Translations under genes and position numbers: made by a program
Assembly: GCA_032251515.1 (NCBI GenBank)
Contig: JAVVDU010000009.1
Location: 1 to 64,000 of the forward strand
Direction: 5' to 3'
DNA: 64,000 nt
DNA from: Carthagonibacter sp032251515
Lineage (GTDB): Bacteria; Gemmatimonadota; Gemmatimonadetes; Palauibacterales; Palauibacteraceae
Notes under the pieces: generated by a model
What the model was told of the DNA's origin: nothing
Seen by the model: the letters and a program-made list of their open reading frames with translations, nothing else
Databases searched by the model: none
Shown here: positions 1-8,052 of the stretch, one piece after another
Layout of the letters: the number at the start of each line of letters is the position of its first letter
How positions within the stretch are numbered: the stretch's first letter is position 1

Positions 1-176
1 GGCGGACAGGCCGGCGGACAGGCCGGCGGGCGGGCGCCCGGGCGGGTGTCCCCGGCTCCCCGGCCCGCCTATCGTGCAGCCGTCCGCGCCCGGCCGGGCC
101 CGGCCGGGCAGGGACGCGCGCAGGCCGGCGGCGCACGGGCCGCCGGGCGGACGCAGAACGACAGGCGGGAGGACGC
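1..176. repeat. GC-rich low-complexity window edge
   Basis: The first 24 bases are two exact copies of a 12-base unit (ggcggacaggcc), followed by more G/C-only imperfect copies. I see no convincing gene in these 176 bases. A GGCGGGAGG-like ribosome binding site just before position 177 belongs to the next gene. This may be the end of an upstream intergenic region. Confidence 0.5.
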
Positions 177-899
177 GTGGAGGTCGACGGGCTGGCGCTG
201 CTCGTGGCGGCGGCGATCGGGATCGGCATGCCGTGGCTCGCGGTACGCTCCGGGGTGCCGCCGGACATGCTGGAGGGGATCGAGGACGTCCGGACCTCGA
301 TCTACGTCTCGGCGGCCACGTCGCTCGTCCTGTTGTCCGGCGGGCTGTTCCTGTTCGCCCTGTGGCGAGACATCCCGGGCTCCGCGCTCGGCTGGCGGGT
401 GGACGATCCGCTCGGCGCCTTCGTTTGGGCCGTCGGGATCACGGTCGCCGGGCTCGTCCTGGTGGTCGCGGTGACCCGCCTGGGCCGCCGGTTCGGGCTC
501 GAGGAGAGCCCGGTCTCGTTCGCGCTGATGCCCCGTACCGGACGCGAGACGCGGTCGTTCCTCCTGATGGCCGGGATCGCCGCGGTGGCCGAGGAGTACC
601 TGTTTCGCGGCTATCTGCTGGCCGTGCTCGCGGCGGCGCTCGGGTCGCCCGCCGCGGCGCTGGTCGTGAGCTCGGTGTCGTTCGGCGTGTCGCACGGGTA
701 TCAGCGGACGGTCGGGATCGTCCGGACGACGCTGCTCGGGGGGCTGCTCGCCCTGCCGGTGGTGTGGACCGGGAGCCTGTTCCCGGCTATCGTCGCTCAC
801 TTCTGGATCAACGCCGCGATCGGCGCGGGCGGCTGGAAGCGTCTCCTTCCCGGGGACGCCGGCCCGGGCGGTGGATCGCGAACCGACGAGGACCGATGA
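177..899 (+). CDS. CPBP-family intramembrane metalloprotease
   Basis: A 240-residue, multi-helix membrane protein of the CPBP (Abi/Rce1-like) glutamic-type intramembrane protease family. The diagnostic residues are present: EEYLFRG (E139, E140, R144), an H at 173 in FGVSHG, and H208/N212 in HFWIN. Roughly six hydrophobic segments surround these motifs. Start is GTG, preceded by a good GGGAGG-type site. The stop overlaps the ATG of the next porin gene (ATGA), so the two are probably cotranscribed. Members process prenylated proteins in eukaryotes, while bacterial ones have varied and mostly unknown roles. The substrate cannot be inferred here. The pairing with a phosphate-type porin is unexplained. 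Confidence 0.85.
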   Translation: MEVDGLALLVAAAIGIGMPWLAVRSGVPPDMLEGIEDVRTSIYVSAATSLVLLSGGLFLFALWRDIPGSALGWRVDDPLGAFVWAVGITVAGLVLVVAVTRLGRRFGLEESPVSFALMPRTGRETRSFLLMAGIAAVAEEYLFRGYLLAVLAAALGSPAAALVVSSVSFGVSHGYQRTVGIVRTTLLGGLLALPVVWTGSLFPAIVAHFWINAAIGAGGWKRLLPGDAGPGGGSRTDEDR

Positions 900-2011
900 G
901 ACGAACGTCACGATACGGGCCGGCGCTCGCGCTGGCCCTCGCCGCCGGAGCGGCGGCGCCGGCCGCGCTGCACGCACAGGGTACGCCCGAGCTGGAGATC
1001 CACGGGCTGCTGCGCACCGGCTTCCGCGCCGAGCCCGAGAGCTCGGGCTCGAGCGATGCCTTCGCGCTGTTCGACGCCCGGCTCGGAGCCACGGGCCGGG
1101 TGGGAATCATCTTCGACTACGAGGCGGCGGTGGAGTACGACCGCGAGGACCGGTCGATCCGCCTGCTCGACGCCTCGCTCGGCATCCCCCTGCGCGGCGA
1201 GGATCTGAAGCTACAGATCGGCCTCGCGAACTCGCCGGTCGGGGGGGAGGCCACCCGCGACAAGGGCGAGATCCCGTTCCTCGAGCGCTCGCAGGGCTCC
1301 CTGGCGCTGGCGCCCGGCAGGCAGATCGGGGCCGCGCTGCACGGCGCGGCGCTCGAGGGCCGGTTCGGCTGGCACGCGGGCGTGTTCAACGGGAACGGGG
1401 CCGAGCTGGAGAACGACGGCGACGGGTTCCTGTGGGCCGCCCGCGCGACGTGGAACTCGGTGGGAGAGGTCGAGTTCTTCGAGGACTTCGTGTGGGAGGT
1501 GGGGGCCGGGCTGGCCTTCTCGGAGGACAGCGCCCTGGCGGCGTTCCCGCTCGCCGTGGCGGAGAGCGGCGTGGAAGGCCTGTCGCCCGTACTCGTCCCG
1601 TTCACGGGCGACCGCTGGATCTGGGGCTTCGACGCGCGGGTCGGCTACCGGGCCGTCACGGTGAGCGGCGAGTATCTGCGGGCGGAGTTCGAGCCGGACG
1701 GGGGCGACGACACGGATGCCGAGGGCTGGCACGTGCAGGGCGCCTACAACCTGTGGGGCGCCATCGAGTGGCTGGCCCGCTACGACAGCTTCCGCACGGC
1801 GCGCCTCGCGTCGGGCCTGGGCACGGAACGGACGGAGTTCCTCGTGCTCGGGCTGAACCTGCTGCCGGGACTGTACGGCCGGCTGGGCCTGCAGTACGCG
1901 ATCGGCCTGGACGGGACGGAGGTCGGCCCCGAGCGGGCCCTCGACGGCACGAACACGGGCCCCCGCCTCGCCGACGGGCAGTTCCTGCTGAACCTGCAGG
2001 TCGCCTTCTGA
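896..2011 (+). CDS. Phosphate-selective porin O/P family protein
   Basis: A 371-residue outer-membrane beta-barrel. A signal peptide with an Ala-rich core ends near LHAQ (about residue 28). Alternating amphipathic strands rich in G/R/E/D follow, and the protein ends in LLNLQVAF, whose terminal Phe fits the BAM beta-signal. Features such as a GVFNGNG segment and repeated R-x-x-D strands resemble the Porin_O_P (OprP/OprO) family, which channels phosphate or polyphosphate. The start overlaps the preceding CPBP stop by 4 bases. It converges on the pst operon, so anion uptake is likely. It is shorter and different from the second porin at 6352-7512, so this is not a recent duplication. I see no 11-bp repeat array upstream of this unit. 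Confidence 0.7.
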   Translation: MRRTSRYGPALALALAAGAAAPAALHAQGTPELEIHGLLRTGFRAEPESSGSSDAFALFDARLGATGRVGIIFDYEAAVEYDREDRSIRLLDASLGIPLRGEDLKLQIGLANSPVGGEATRDKGEIPFLERSQGSLALAPGRQIGAALHGAALEGRFGWHAGVFNGNGAELENDGDGFLWAARATWNSVGEVEFFEDFVWEVGAGLAFSEDSALAAFPLAVAESGVEGLSPVLVPFTGDRWIWGFDARVGYRAVTVSGEYLRAEFEPDGGDDTDAEGWHVQGAYNLWGAIEWLARYDSFRTARLASGLGTERTEFLVLGLNLLPGLYGRLGLQYAIGLDGTEVGPERALDGTNTGPRLADGQFLLNLQVAF

Positions 2012-2014
2012 CGC

Positions 2015-2051
2015 GCGCGGGGCGGCGGAACCCACGTCCGCCGCCCCGCGC
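2015..2051. terminator. Bidirectional 15-bp stem-loop between convergent genes
   Basis: A perfect 15-bp inverted repeat (arms 2015-2029 and 2037-2051) with a 7-base loop lies between the converging porin and phoU stops. The stem is entirely G/C except for one closing A-T pair. No U-tract follows on either strand, so it would act as a strong GC hairpin rather than a textbook intrinsic terminator. Confidence 0.75.
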
Positions 2052-2086
2052 CGTCCCGCTCCGAGGCCCCCTTCCGCTCCCGGCGG

Positions 2087-2752
2087 TCAGCCCTCCTGCG
2101 GGCCGATCCGGTGCCGCACCGTGATGCCGCGCACCATGAACACGACGTCCTCGCCGATGTTCGTCGCGAGGTCGGCGATCCGCTCGAGGTTCCGGCTGAT
2201 CAGGATCACCTGCAGGCAGGCCGAGATGTTGGACTCCAGCATGTGGGTGAGCATCACCCGGAACAGGGACTCGTGCAGGGCGTCCACCCGGTCGTCACGG
2301 GCCCGCACGGCCTGGGCTTCCTGGGAGTTCCGGTGCACGAGAGCGTCCAGCGCGTCGCGCAGCATCTCGAGTGCGATGCGGCTCATCTCGGGGATCTCGG
2401 GGGGCATGGCCGGCGGCTGGGTGGACTGCTGCAGCCGCCCGGCCGCCTCCGCGATGTTCACGGCGTGGTCGCCGATCCGCTCGAGGTCGGAGTTCGACTT
2501 CAGGATCGTGACGAGCAGGCGCAGGTCCGAGGCCATCGGCTGGTGCAGCGCCAGGAGCTCGATGCACGCCTCCTCGATCGCCACCTCCTCGCGGTCGATC
2601 TCGCTGTCCAGGTCCCGGATCTCGTCCACGCTCCCCTCGCTGGTGAGCGCGAAGTGCACCGCCGACTCGACGATCGACTGGACGGAGTGAGACATCTCGA
2701 GCAGGCGCGCCTCGAGGCGTTCCAGCCTCTCCGCGAAGACCTTGTGCGACAT
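2087..2752 (-). CDS. phoU: Phosphate signalling protein PhoU
   Basis: 221 residues, the usual PhoU length, built from two three-helix PhoU domains. Each has the conserved metal-binding type motif: E91-R-I-G-D95 with HAVNI, and E190-R-I-A-D194 with LATNI. PhoU represses PhoR signalling when phosphate is plentiful by coupling the PstSCAB transporter to the kinase. It is the last gene of the porin-pstSCAB-phoU operon, 40 bases after pstB, with a GGGAG site 8 bases before ATG. The full set (porin, Pst, PhoU, PhoB, PhoR) is contiguous in this window. Confidence 0.97.
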   Translation of the reverse strand: MSHKVFAERLERLEARLLEMSHSVQSIVESAVHFALTSEGSVDEIRDLDSEIDREEVAIEEACIELLALHQPMASDLRLLVTILKSNSDLERIGDHAVNIAEAAGRLQQSTQPPAMPPEIPEMSRIALEMLRDALDALVHRNSQEAQAVRARDDRVDALHESLFRVMLTHMLESNISACLQVILISRNLERIADLATNIGEDVVFMVRGITVRHRIGPQEG

Positions 2753-2792
2753 GGACGCTCCCGTGTGCGCGGTCGTGAGCGGGCGGCCCGGC

Positions 2793-3554
2793 TCAGCCGA
2801 ACCGGCCCGTGATGTACTGCTCGGTGCGCTCCTCGGACGGGTTCGTGAACAGCCGGTCCGTATCGCCGTACTCGACGAGCTCCCCGATGTAGAGGAACGC
2901 GGTGTAGTCGCTGACCCGTGCGGCCTGCTGCATGTTGTGGGTCACGATCACGATCGTGTACTCCTTCTTCAGCTCGCCGATCAGGTCCTCGATCTTGCTG
3001 GTGGCGATCGGGTCGAGGGCGCTCGCCGGCTCGTCCATCAGCAGGATCTCCGGCTCCACGGCCAGGGCCCGCGCGATGCACAGGCGCTGCTGCTGCCCGC
3101 CGGACAGTCCCAGCGCGCTGTCCTGCAGCCGGTCCTTCACCTCGTCCCACAGCGCCGCGGCGCGCAGCGACCGCTCGACCTGCTCGTCCAGCGGGCCGCG
3201 GTACCCGTTGATCCGCAGCCCGAAGGCGATGTTCTCGTAGATCGTCTTGGGGAACGGGTTCGGCTTCTGGAACACCATGCCGATCCGCCGCCGCACCTCG
3301 ACCGGGTCCACGTCGGGGTCGTACAGGTTCGTGTCGCGGAACAGCACCTCGCCGGTCACCCGCGCCACGGGGATGAGGTCGTTCATGCGGTTGAAGCAGC
3401 GCAGCAGCGTGCTCTTGCCGCAGCCGGACGGGCCGATGAACGCCACGACGCGGTGCCGCGGGATCGCCAGCGAGATCCGCTTCACGGCCTCCGTGTCGCC
3501 GTAGAAGACGGAGAGGTCGCGCGTCTCGAGAGCCGCGGGGCTCGTGAAATCCAA
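2793..3554 (-). CDS. pstB: Phosphate ABC transporter ATP-binding protein PstB
   Basis: 253 residues. Walker A GPSGCGKST at 41-49, Q-loop Q96, ABC signature LSGGQQQ starting at 150, Walker B LLMDEP at 171-176 and switch His206 are all intact. Adjacent motifs FQKPNPFP and THNMQQAARVSD are typical of PstB. It hydrolyses ATP to drive phosphate import through PstA/PstC. Start is TTG three bases after the pstA stop, with the AGAGG site inside the end of pstA, which implies tight translational coupling. Confidence 0.98.
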   Translation of the reverse strand: MDFTSPAALETRDLSVFYGDTEAVKRISLAIPRHRVVAFIGPSGCGKSTLLRCFNRMNDLIPVARVTGEVLFRDTNLYDPDVDPVEVRRRIGMVFQKPNPFPKTIYENIAFGLRINGYRGPLDEQVERSLRAAALWDEVKDRLQDSALGLSGGQQQRLCIARALAVEPEILLMDEPASALDPIATSKIEDLIGELKKEYTIVIVTHNMQQAARVSDYTAFLYIGELVEYGDTDRLFTNPSEERTEQYITGRFG

Positions 3555-3557
3555 GGT

Positions 3558-4427
3558 TCAGATCCTCTTCTGGTACCGGTTGCGCAGGAAGATCGCCGCC
3601 GCGTTCATGGTCAGCAACACGACGAGCAGGACGAGGATCGCCGCCGCTGCCAGGTCGTGGAAGTCCGCCTGCGGCTTCGCCGTCCAGTTGAAGATCTGGA
3701 TGGGCAGCACGGTGAACGGGTCCATCGGGCTCGTCGGCGGGAAGGCGATGAACGTCAGGGCGCCGATCATGATGAGGGGCGCCGTCTCTCCGATCGCCCG
3801 CGACAGCGACAGGATCGTCCCGGTGAGGATCCCCGGCAGCGCGACCGGCAGGACGTGGTGGCGGATCGTCTGCCACTTCGTGGCGCCCACGCCGTAGCTC
3901 GCCTCCCGCAGCGAGGGTGGCACCGCCCGGATCGCCTCCTGGGCCGAGATGATGATGACGGGCAGGATCAGCAGGGCCAGGGTCAGCGCCCCGGCCAGCA
4001 CGCTGCGTCCCAGCGCCAGGAAGCGGACGAAGATCGTCAGCCCCAGGATCCCGTACACGATGGACGGGACGCCGGCCAGGTTCGCGATGTTCGTCTGCAG
4101 GATCCGGGTCAGCCAGTTGCGGGGCGCGTACTCCTCCAGGTAGATCGCCGCCCCGACGCCGACCGGAAAGCTCGCTGCCGCGGTGAGGCCCATCATCCAC
4201 AGGCTGCCCAGGATCGCCGACCGGATCCCCGCGCGGGCGGGAATCCGTGACGGGTAGCGGGTGAGAAAGTCGAGCGACAGCCACTTCACTCCGTCCAGCG
4301 CGATGTCGACGAGCAGGACCGCCAGCACGACGATGCTGAAACCCACCGACACGAGACAGGCGACGCGGAACGCCGCGCCGGCCCGCCGCCGCCGCGCCTG
4401 CGCCGGGGCGAAGCGCTCGTCGTTCAC
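3558..4427 (-). CDS. pstA: Phosphate ABC transporter permease PstA
   Basis: 289 residues with six predicted membrane helices. The EAA-type cytoplasmic loop is in the region with REASYGVGATKWQ and SRAIGETAPLI. The GTG start overlaps the pstC stop as GTGA. Upstream in-frame sequence belongs to pstC in another frame and is not part of this protein. Inner-membrane half of the high-affinity Pst channel. Confidence 0.96.
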   Translation of the reverse strand: MNDERFAPAQARRRRAGAAFRVACLVSVGFSIVVLAVLLVDIALDGVKWLSLDFLTRYPSRIPARAGIRSAILGSLWMMGLTAAASFPVGVGAAIYLEEYAPRNWLTRILQTNIANLAGVPSIVYGILGLTIFVRFLALGRSVLAGALTLALLILPVIIISAQEAIRAVPPSLREASYGVGATKWQTIRHHVLPVALPGILTGTILSLSRAIGETAPLIMIGALTFIAFPPTSPMDPFTVLPIQIFNWTAKPQADFHDLAAAAILVLLVVLLTMNAAAIFLRNRYQKRI

Positions 4428-5341
4428 TCGTAGGCCTCCCGGAAGCGGCGGGTGATCCGCTGGCTCAGGATGTTCATTCCCAGCGTGAGGACGAACAGGA
4501 CGAGGCCCACCGCGAAGATGGTCTGGTACTCGAGCGTGCCGTGGGGCGTCTCGCCCAGGCTGATCTGGACGATGTAGGCCGTCATCGTCTGGATGCTCTC
4601 GAGGAAGTTCAGGGTCATGCGCGGCGTGGCGCCGGCCGCCAGCGTGACGGCCATCGTCTCGCCGATGGCGCGCGAGATCGCGAGGATGAACGAGGCCACG
4701 ATGCCCGACAGCGCCGCCGGCACCACGACGCGCGTCGACACCTCGAACTTCGTCCCGCCGAGCCCGTAGGCCGCCTCGCGCAGCGACTGGGGCACCGCGT
4801 TCAGGGCATCCTCGGACAGCGAGGCGACCATGGGCACGATCATGATCCCCACCACGATCGCGCCGCTCGCCGCGTTGAAGATTCCGGTACCGGGGAACAC
4901 GGCGCGCAGGAGCGGCGTGACGAACGTGAGCGCGAAGTAGCCGTACACCACGGTCGGGATCCCGGCCAGGATCTCCAGCAGCGGCTTCACGACCTTCCGC
5001 ACCCGGGGGCTCGCGTACTCGCTCAGGTAGATCGCCGAGGTGAGCCCCACCGGCAGGGCGATCACCATCGCGCCCACCGCGATGAGCAGCGTCCCGTTCA
5101 GCAGGGGCAGGATCCCGAAGTGCTGCTCGGCGAACAGCGGCGTCCAGCGCGTGCCGGTGAGGAACTCGCCGATCGGGATGCGGCGGAAGAAGGCGGCGGA
5201 CTCCGTGACGAGCACCACCACGATCCCCACCGTGGTGAGGATCGACACGAGCCCGCACAGGAACAGGACGCCGGCGATGACCCGTTCGCCCCATCGCCGG
5301 CCGAGCCGGTGGCCGAGCGCCGGGTCTCCCGCGCCGCTCAC
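4424..5341 (-). CDS. pstC: Phosphate ABC transporter permease PstC
   Basis: 305 residues, about six membrane helices. The permease loop contains REAAYGLGGTKFEV and SRAIGETMAVTLAAG, which match PstC. GTG start. The stop overlaps pstA by 4 bases and the gene lies 33 bases after pstS. It forms the transmembrane channel with PstA. Length and motif order are normal. Confidence 0.96.
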   Translation of the reverse strand: MSGAGDPALGHRLGRRWGERVIAGVLFLCGLVSILTTVGIVVVLVTESAAFFRRIPIGEFLTGTRWTPLFAEQHFGILPLLNGTLLIAVGAMVIALPVGLTSAIYLSEYASPRVRKVVKPLLEILAGIPTVVYGYFALTFVTPLLRAVFPGTGIFNAASGAIVVGIMIVPMVASLSEDALNAVPQSLREAAYGLGGTKFEVSTRVVVPAALSGIVASFILAISRAIGETMAVTLAAGATPRMTLNFLESIQTMTAYIVQISLGETPHGTLEYQTIFAVGLVLFVLTLGMNILSQRITRRFREAYE

Positions 5342-5374
5342 CGGCTCACCGCCCGCTTCCCGCCGTGTCGTTCG

Positions 5375-6319
5375 TCACGAACCGAGAACTTCCGCCTCGA
5401 TGGCCTGGTAGCGCTCGGCCGACAGGGGCACGTAGCCGACCTCGGGGACGAGGACGCCCGCGTTCTCCAGGTAGAACTCCAGGAACGCCCGCACCTCGGG
5501 CCGCTCGAGCGACGCCCGCTTCGCGTAGATGAACATGGGGCGCGAGAGCGGCGCGTAGCTGCCGGTCTCGATCGTCTCGCGCGCCGGCAGCACGCAGCCG
5601 TCGCCGTTGTCCACCGCCACCGCGCCCAGCTTGTCGGCGCTCTCCTCGTAGTAAGCGAACCCGAAGTAGCCGAGCGAGCCCCGGTCCCCCTCGACGCCGA
5701 CCACCAGGACGTTGTCGTCCGCGCTGGCCGTGTAGTCGGGCCGGCTCGCGTCCTCCTCGCCCACGATCGCCTCGGTGAAATAGTCGAACGTGCCGGAGTC
5801 CGTGTCGGGCCCGTACAGCTCGATCTCGAGATCGGGCCACTCCGGCCGGATCTCGTTCCAGCGCGTGATGCTGCTTCCCGGCTGCCAGAGGCGCTTCAGC
5901 TCGTCGACCGTCATGCACGTCGCCCAGTCGTTGGCGGGGTGGCGCACCACGGTGAGGCCGTCCCACGCCACGGGAATCTCGATCGGCTCGATGCCGTTCT
6001 CCGCGCACAGCTCCTGCTCGCTCTCCTTGATCGAGCGCGAAGCGTCGCTGAAGTCCGTCTCCCCGGCGCAGAACTTCTTGAAGCCGCCGCCCGTTCCCGA
6101 GATCCCCACCGTGACGCGCACCCCGGGGTTCGCGATCTGGAACTCCTCGGCCATGGCCTCGGAGATCGGGAACACCGTCGACGAGCCGTCGATCGTGACC
6201 ATGCCCGTGAGTCCGCCGGACGCGGCGTCGCCCCCCCCGCCGCACGCGGCGAGGCACAAAGCGGCGAGCGTCGCCGCCGCACCGAAGATTCTGGTTCGCG
6301 TAGCCATCTCATGCACCAT
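5375..6319 (-). CDS. pstS: Phosphate-binding lipoprotein PstS
   Basis: 314 residues. The lipoprotein signal ends in LAAC (C26), followed by a Gly-rich linker, so the protein is probably membrane-anchored. The hallmark phosphate loop DGSSTVFP follows, as do SGTGGGFKKFCAGETDFSDASR and DSGTFDYF, all shared with PstS. The first in-frame ATG is at 6319, but the ATG at 6307 (residue 5) gives a more typical signal peptide. Neither has a strong ribosome site. It captures periplasmic phosphate for PstCAB. The porin gene ends 32 bases upstream, so both lie on one transcript. Confidence 0.95.
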   Translation of the reverse strand: MVHEMATRTRIFGAAATLAALCLAACGGGGDAASGGLTGMVTIDGSSTVFPISEAMAEEFQIANPGVRVTVGISGTGGGFKKFCAGETDFSDASRSIKESEQELCAENGIEPIEIPVAWDGLTVVRHPANDWATCMTVDELKRLWQPGSSITRWNEIRPEWPDLEIELYGPDTDSGTFDYFTEAIVGEEDASRPDYTASADDNVLVVGVEGDRGSLGYFGFAYYEESADKLGAVAVDNGDGCVLPARETIETGSYAPLSRPMFIYAKRASLERPEVRAFLEFYLENAGVLVPEVGYVPLSAERYQAIEAEVLGS

Positions 6320-6351
6320 CCGGTTCGAGGGAACGTGCGATCAACGACGAG

Positions 6352-7512
6352 TCAGAAATAGAACTGCATCTGCGAGCGGAACGCGTTCTCGGAATCGATG
6401 CCGTCTTCCTCCCATGTGGCGAAGTCCCAGTTCAGCGAGAGCTTGTTGCGCCCCTGGAAGAAGAACTGCACGCCGGGCGTGAACCCCCAGCTCGCGTCGT
6501 CGTCCACGTCCGTGTTCGGGTCTCCCCGCGTCACACGGAACAGGGGTTCGACCGCCTCGAGTCCGAGGACGGTCGTCGCGAGCTTCCAGGAACCGATCGC
6601 CTGCCAGGCCACGAACGTCGCGAACTCGCCTCCCTCGAGGTCGATCGGCGCGCCGGAGACCGCCTGCCGGGGATTGTCGCCGAACACGACGCCGGCCATG
6701 ACGTGCGGACCGACATCGAAGTCCCCAATCTCCGAGAACACCTCGAAGTCCTCGTAGGACACCGACTCCAGCCCCGTCTCGGCCGTCCGGAACTCGAGAT
6801 CCGTCGAGGCCGCCGCCACGGCGAGACGGACCGGAAGTCTCCCGAGCTTCCGCTCGTACTGCAGCCGGCCCACAACCTGCTTCGCGCCGTTCGTGTCCCG
6901 CGCGTCGGCGTCCGAGTCCCCGTTGAACACCCCGACCCGGTAGGAGAGAAACCCGCCCGGGGCCGTGCCGCTCAGCTCGGCGCCCACATCCCGGTCTCCC
7001 AGCTCGAACTCGCTCGTGGCCGCGCCCAGCGACAGCGCGGCGAGGTCGTCCAGCCCTTCGATGCGGATGTCGCGCTCGATGGTGAGGATCTGGCTGGAGG
7101 AGACCAGCTCGAAGCCGTCGAACGGCCGCTTGAAGTGTCCGACCTTGAGGCGTGCCGCCGGGCTGAACGTGTAGCGGCCCCACGCGTCCTTGAGCCGCAC
7201 GTCGTCCACCTTCGCGAAGTCCGGCTCGATCTTGAAGTCCAGCTCGTCGTTCAGCCGTCCCGCGACGGACACCCGCACGCGGCGAAGAAGCAGGTCGGTC
7301 GTTCCCACCTGCATCGCACAGCGGGACTCGGGCGGGATGGGAAAGTCGTTGCAGGAGCTCGTGGCGGCCTGCATCTGCACACGCCCCCCGACCTCCATGT
7401 CGAGCGCCTTCGTGGTGATGTCCTGGGCCCCGAGCGGGGCGGTGAGAAAGAGACCGGCGAGGAGCGCCGGCAGACCGGTCCTGACCGGCCACGTCGAACG
7501 CAGAACGTCCAT
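6352..7512 (-). CDS. Phosphate-selective porin O/P (first gene of pst operon)
   Basis: 386 residues from the ATG at 7512, chosen because GGAGGCGG lies immediately upstream. The next upstream in-frame start would add 11 residues without a site. Signal peptide to about LGAQ, then a 16-18-strand style barrel. It has sequences characteristic of Porin_O_P: LLLRRVRVSVAG, DFKIEPDF, DAWGRYTFSPAARLKVGHFKRPF and a terminal MQFYF with C-terminal Phe. In Pseudomonas OprP the Arg/Lys ladder selects phosphate. It is the leading gene of the pst operon and lies downstream of two 11-bp repeat arrays (7674-7713 and 7980-8019), so induction by phosphate starvation is expected. Confidence 0.88.
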   Translation of the reverse strand: MDVLRSTWPVRTGLPALLAGLFLTAPLGAQDITTKALDMEVGGRVQMQAATSSCNDFPIPPESRCAMQVGTTDLLLRRVRVSVAGRLNDELDFKIEPDFAKVDDVRLKDAWGRYTFSPAARLKVGHFKRPFDGFELVSSSQILTIERDIRIEGLDDLAALSLGAATSEFELGDRDVGAELSGTAPGGFLSYRVGVFNGDSDADARDTNGAKQVVGRLQYERKLGRLPVRLAVAAASTDLEFRTAETGLESVSYEDFEVFSEIGDFDVGPHVMAGVVFGDNPRQAVSGAPIDLEGGEFATFVAWQAIGSWKLATTVLGLEAVEPLFRVTRGDPNTDVDDDASWGFTPGVQFFFQGRNKLSLNWDFATWEEDGIDSENAFRSQMQFYF

Positions 7513-7673
7513 TCCGCCTCCGAATCCTGCGGTGGATGACCGCACTGGCCCGGCGGGCGGGGGGCGATGTGGATGCTGCGCACCGGATGCCCCCGACCGG
7601 CCGGGCCGCAGCGGAGCGGCCGCCTCTCGACCGGTCGCAGCCGAGCGGGAACGGAGCAGAATGAAACGAATTC

Positions 7674-7713
7674 GTCAAGCGTGCGTGACGTTTCTGTAAC
7701 GGGAACGTAACGG
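7674..7713 (-). promoter_or_regulatory. Putative PHO box array for porin-pstSCAB-phoU
   Basis: Read on the minus strand, four 7-mers are spaced exactly 11 bp apart: CCGTTAC, CCGTTAC, ACGTCAC, GCTTGAC (tops at 7713, 7702, 7691, 7680). A fifth degenerate unit, TCGTTTC, lies at 7663-7669. PhoB binds 11-bp direct repeats (E. coli unit CTGTCAT plus 4 bases), and phoB itself lies 2 kb upstream. Orientation and location, about 160 bases before the porin ATG, fit activation of the pst operon. CATTCT further downstream could serve as a weak -10. Confidence 0.8.
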
Positions 7714-7979
7714 AGGGGGGCGTGGGGCCGTCTCGTTCGCTTCGCCGACCGCCGCTCCCGCCGCGCCGCGCATCGTCACGCGGCCCTTCCTTCCGTCGCC
7801 CGGCACGGGCGAGCGGGGGGGAAGGGGCGGCCGCCGCGGAGGCACGCGACGACCGCCCAGGAGGGAGAATGCTGTCTCGAAGTGCGCATGCCGTCCTCTC
7901 GCGTCCTGGCCCCGGCCGATCCGGTGCCGTCGTCGGCGGGTTCGGCCGAGCCGCCACGAGAGGAGAATCGCCACGAATT

Positions 7980-8019
7980 GTCAGGCCCGTGCCACCGGCA
8001 GGTAACGGAAGTGCAACGG
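7980..8019 (-). promoter_or_regulatory. Second putative PHO box array
   Basis: On the minus strand the units CCGTTGC, CCGTTAC, CGGTGGC and GCCTGAC sit at 11-bp spacing (8013-8019, 8002-8008, 7991-7997, 7980-7986). The first two match the consensus of the other arrays and the last two are weak. It faces the same way as the proximal array and is about 300 bases farther from the porin. It could be a second start point, an auxiliary PhoB site, or the promoter of an unrecognised transcript. Confidence 0.6.
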
Positions 8020-8052
8020 AGGGAAGGAAACCGGCCGATCGGCCGTGAAGGG

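Larger units (their letters stand above)
7513..8052. other. 540-base regulatory intergenic region upstream of porin-pst operon
   Basis: No credible gene is present. The only open frames are Arg/Pro-rich and lack start signals. Two direct-repeat arrays with 11-bp periodicity (7674-7713 and 7980-8019) lie on the minus-strand sense, and the second begins 34 bases after the phoR stop. About 260 bases of GC-rich sequence separate them. Confidence 0.7.

Noticed and set aside
1..176. PHO-like repeat upstream of the CPBP-porin unit
   Set aside because: No 7-mer with 11-bp periodicity was found, only a 12-bp duplication of GC sequence.
7675..7974. Possible 99-residue minus-strand protein between the two repeat arrays
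   Set aside because: It is Arg/Pro-rich without a ribosome-binding site, overlaps the proximal repeat array, and has the composition of random high-GC sequence.
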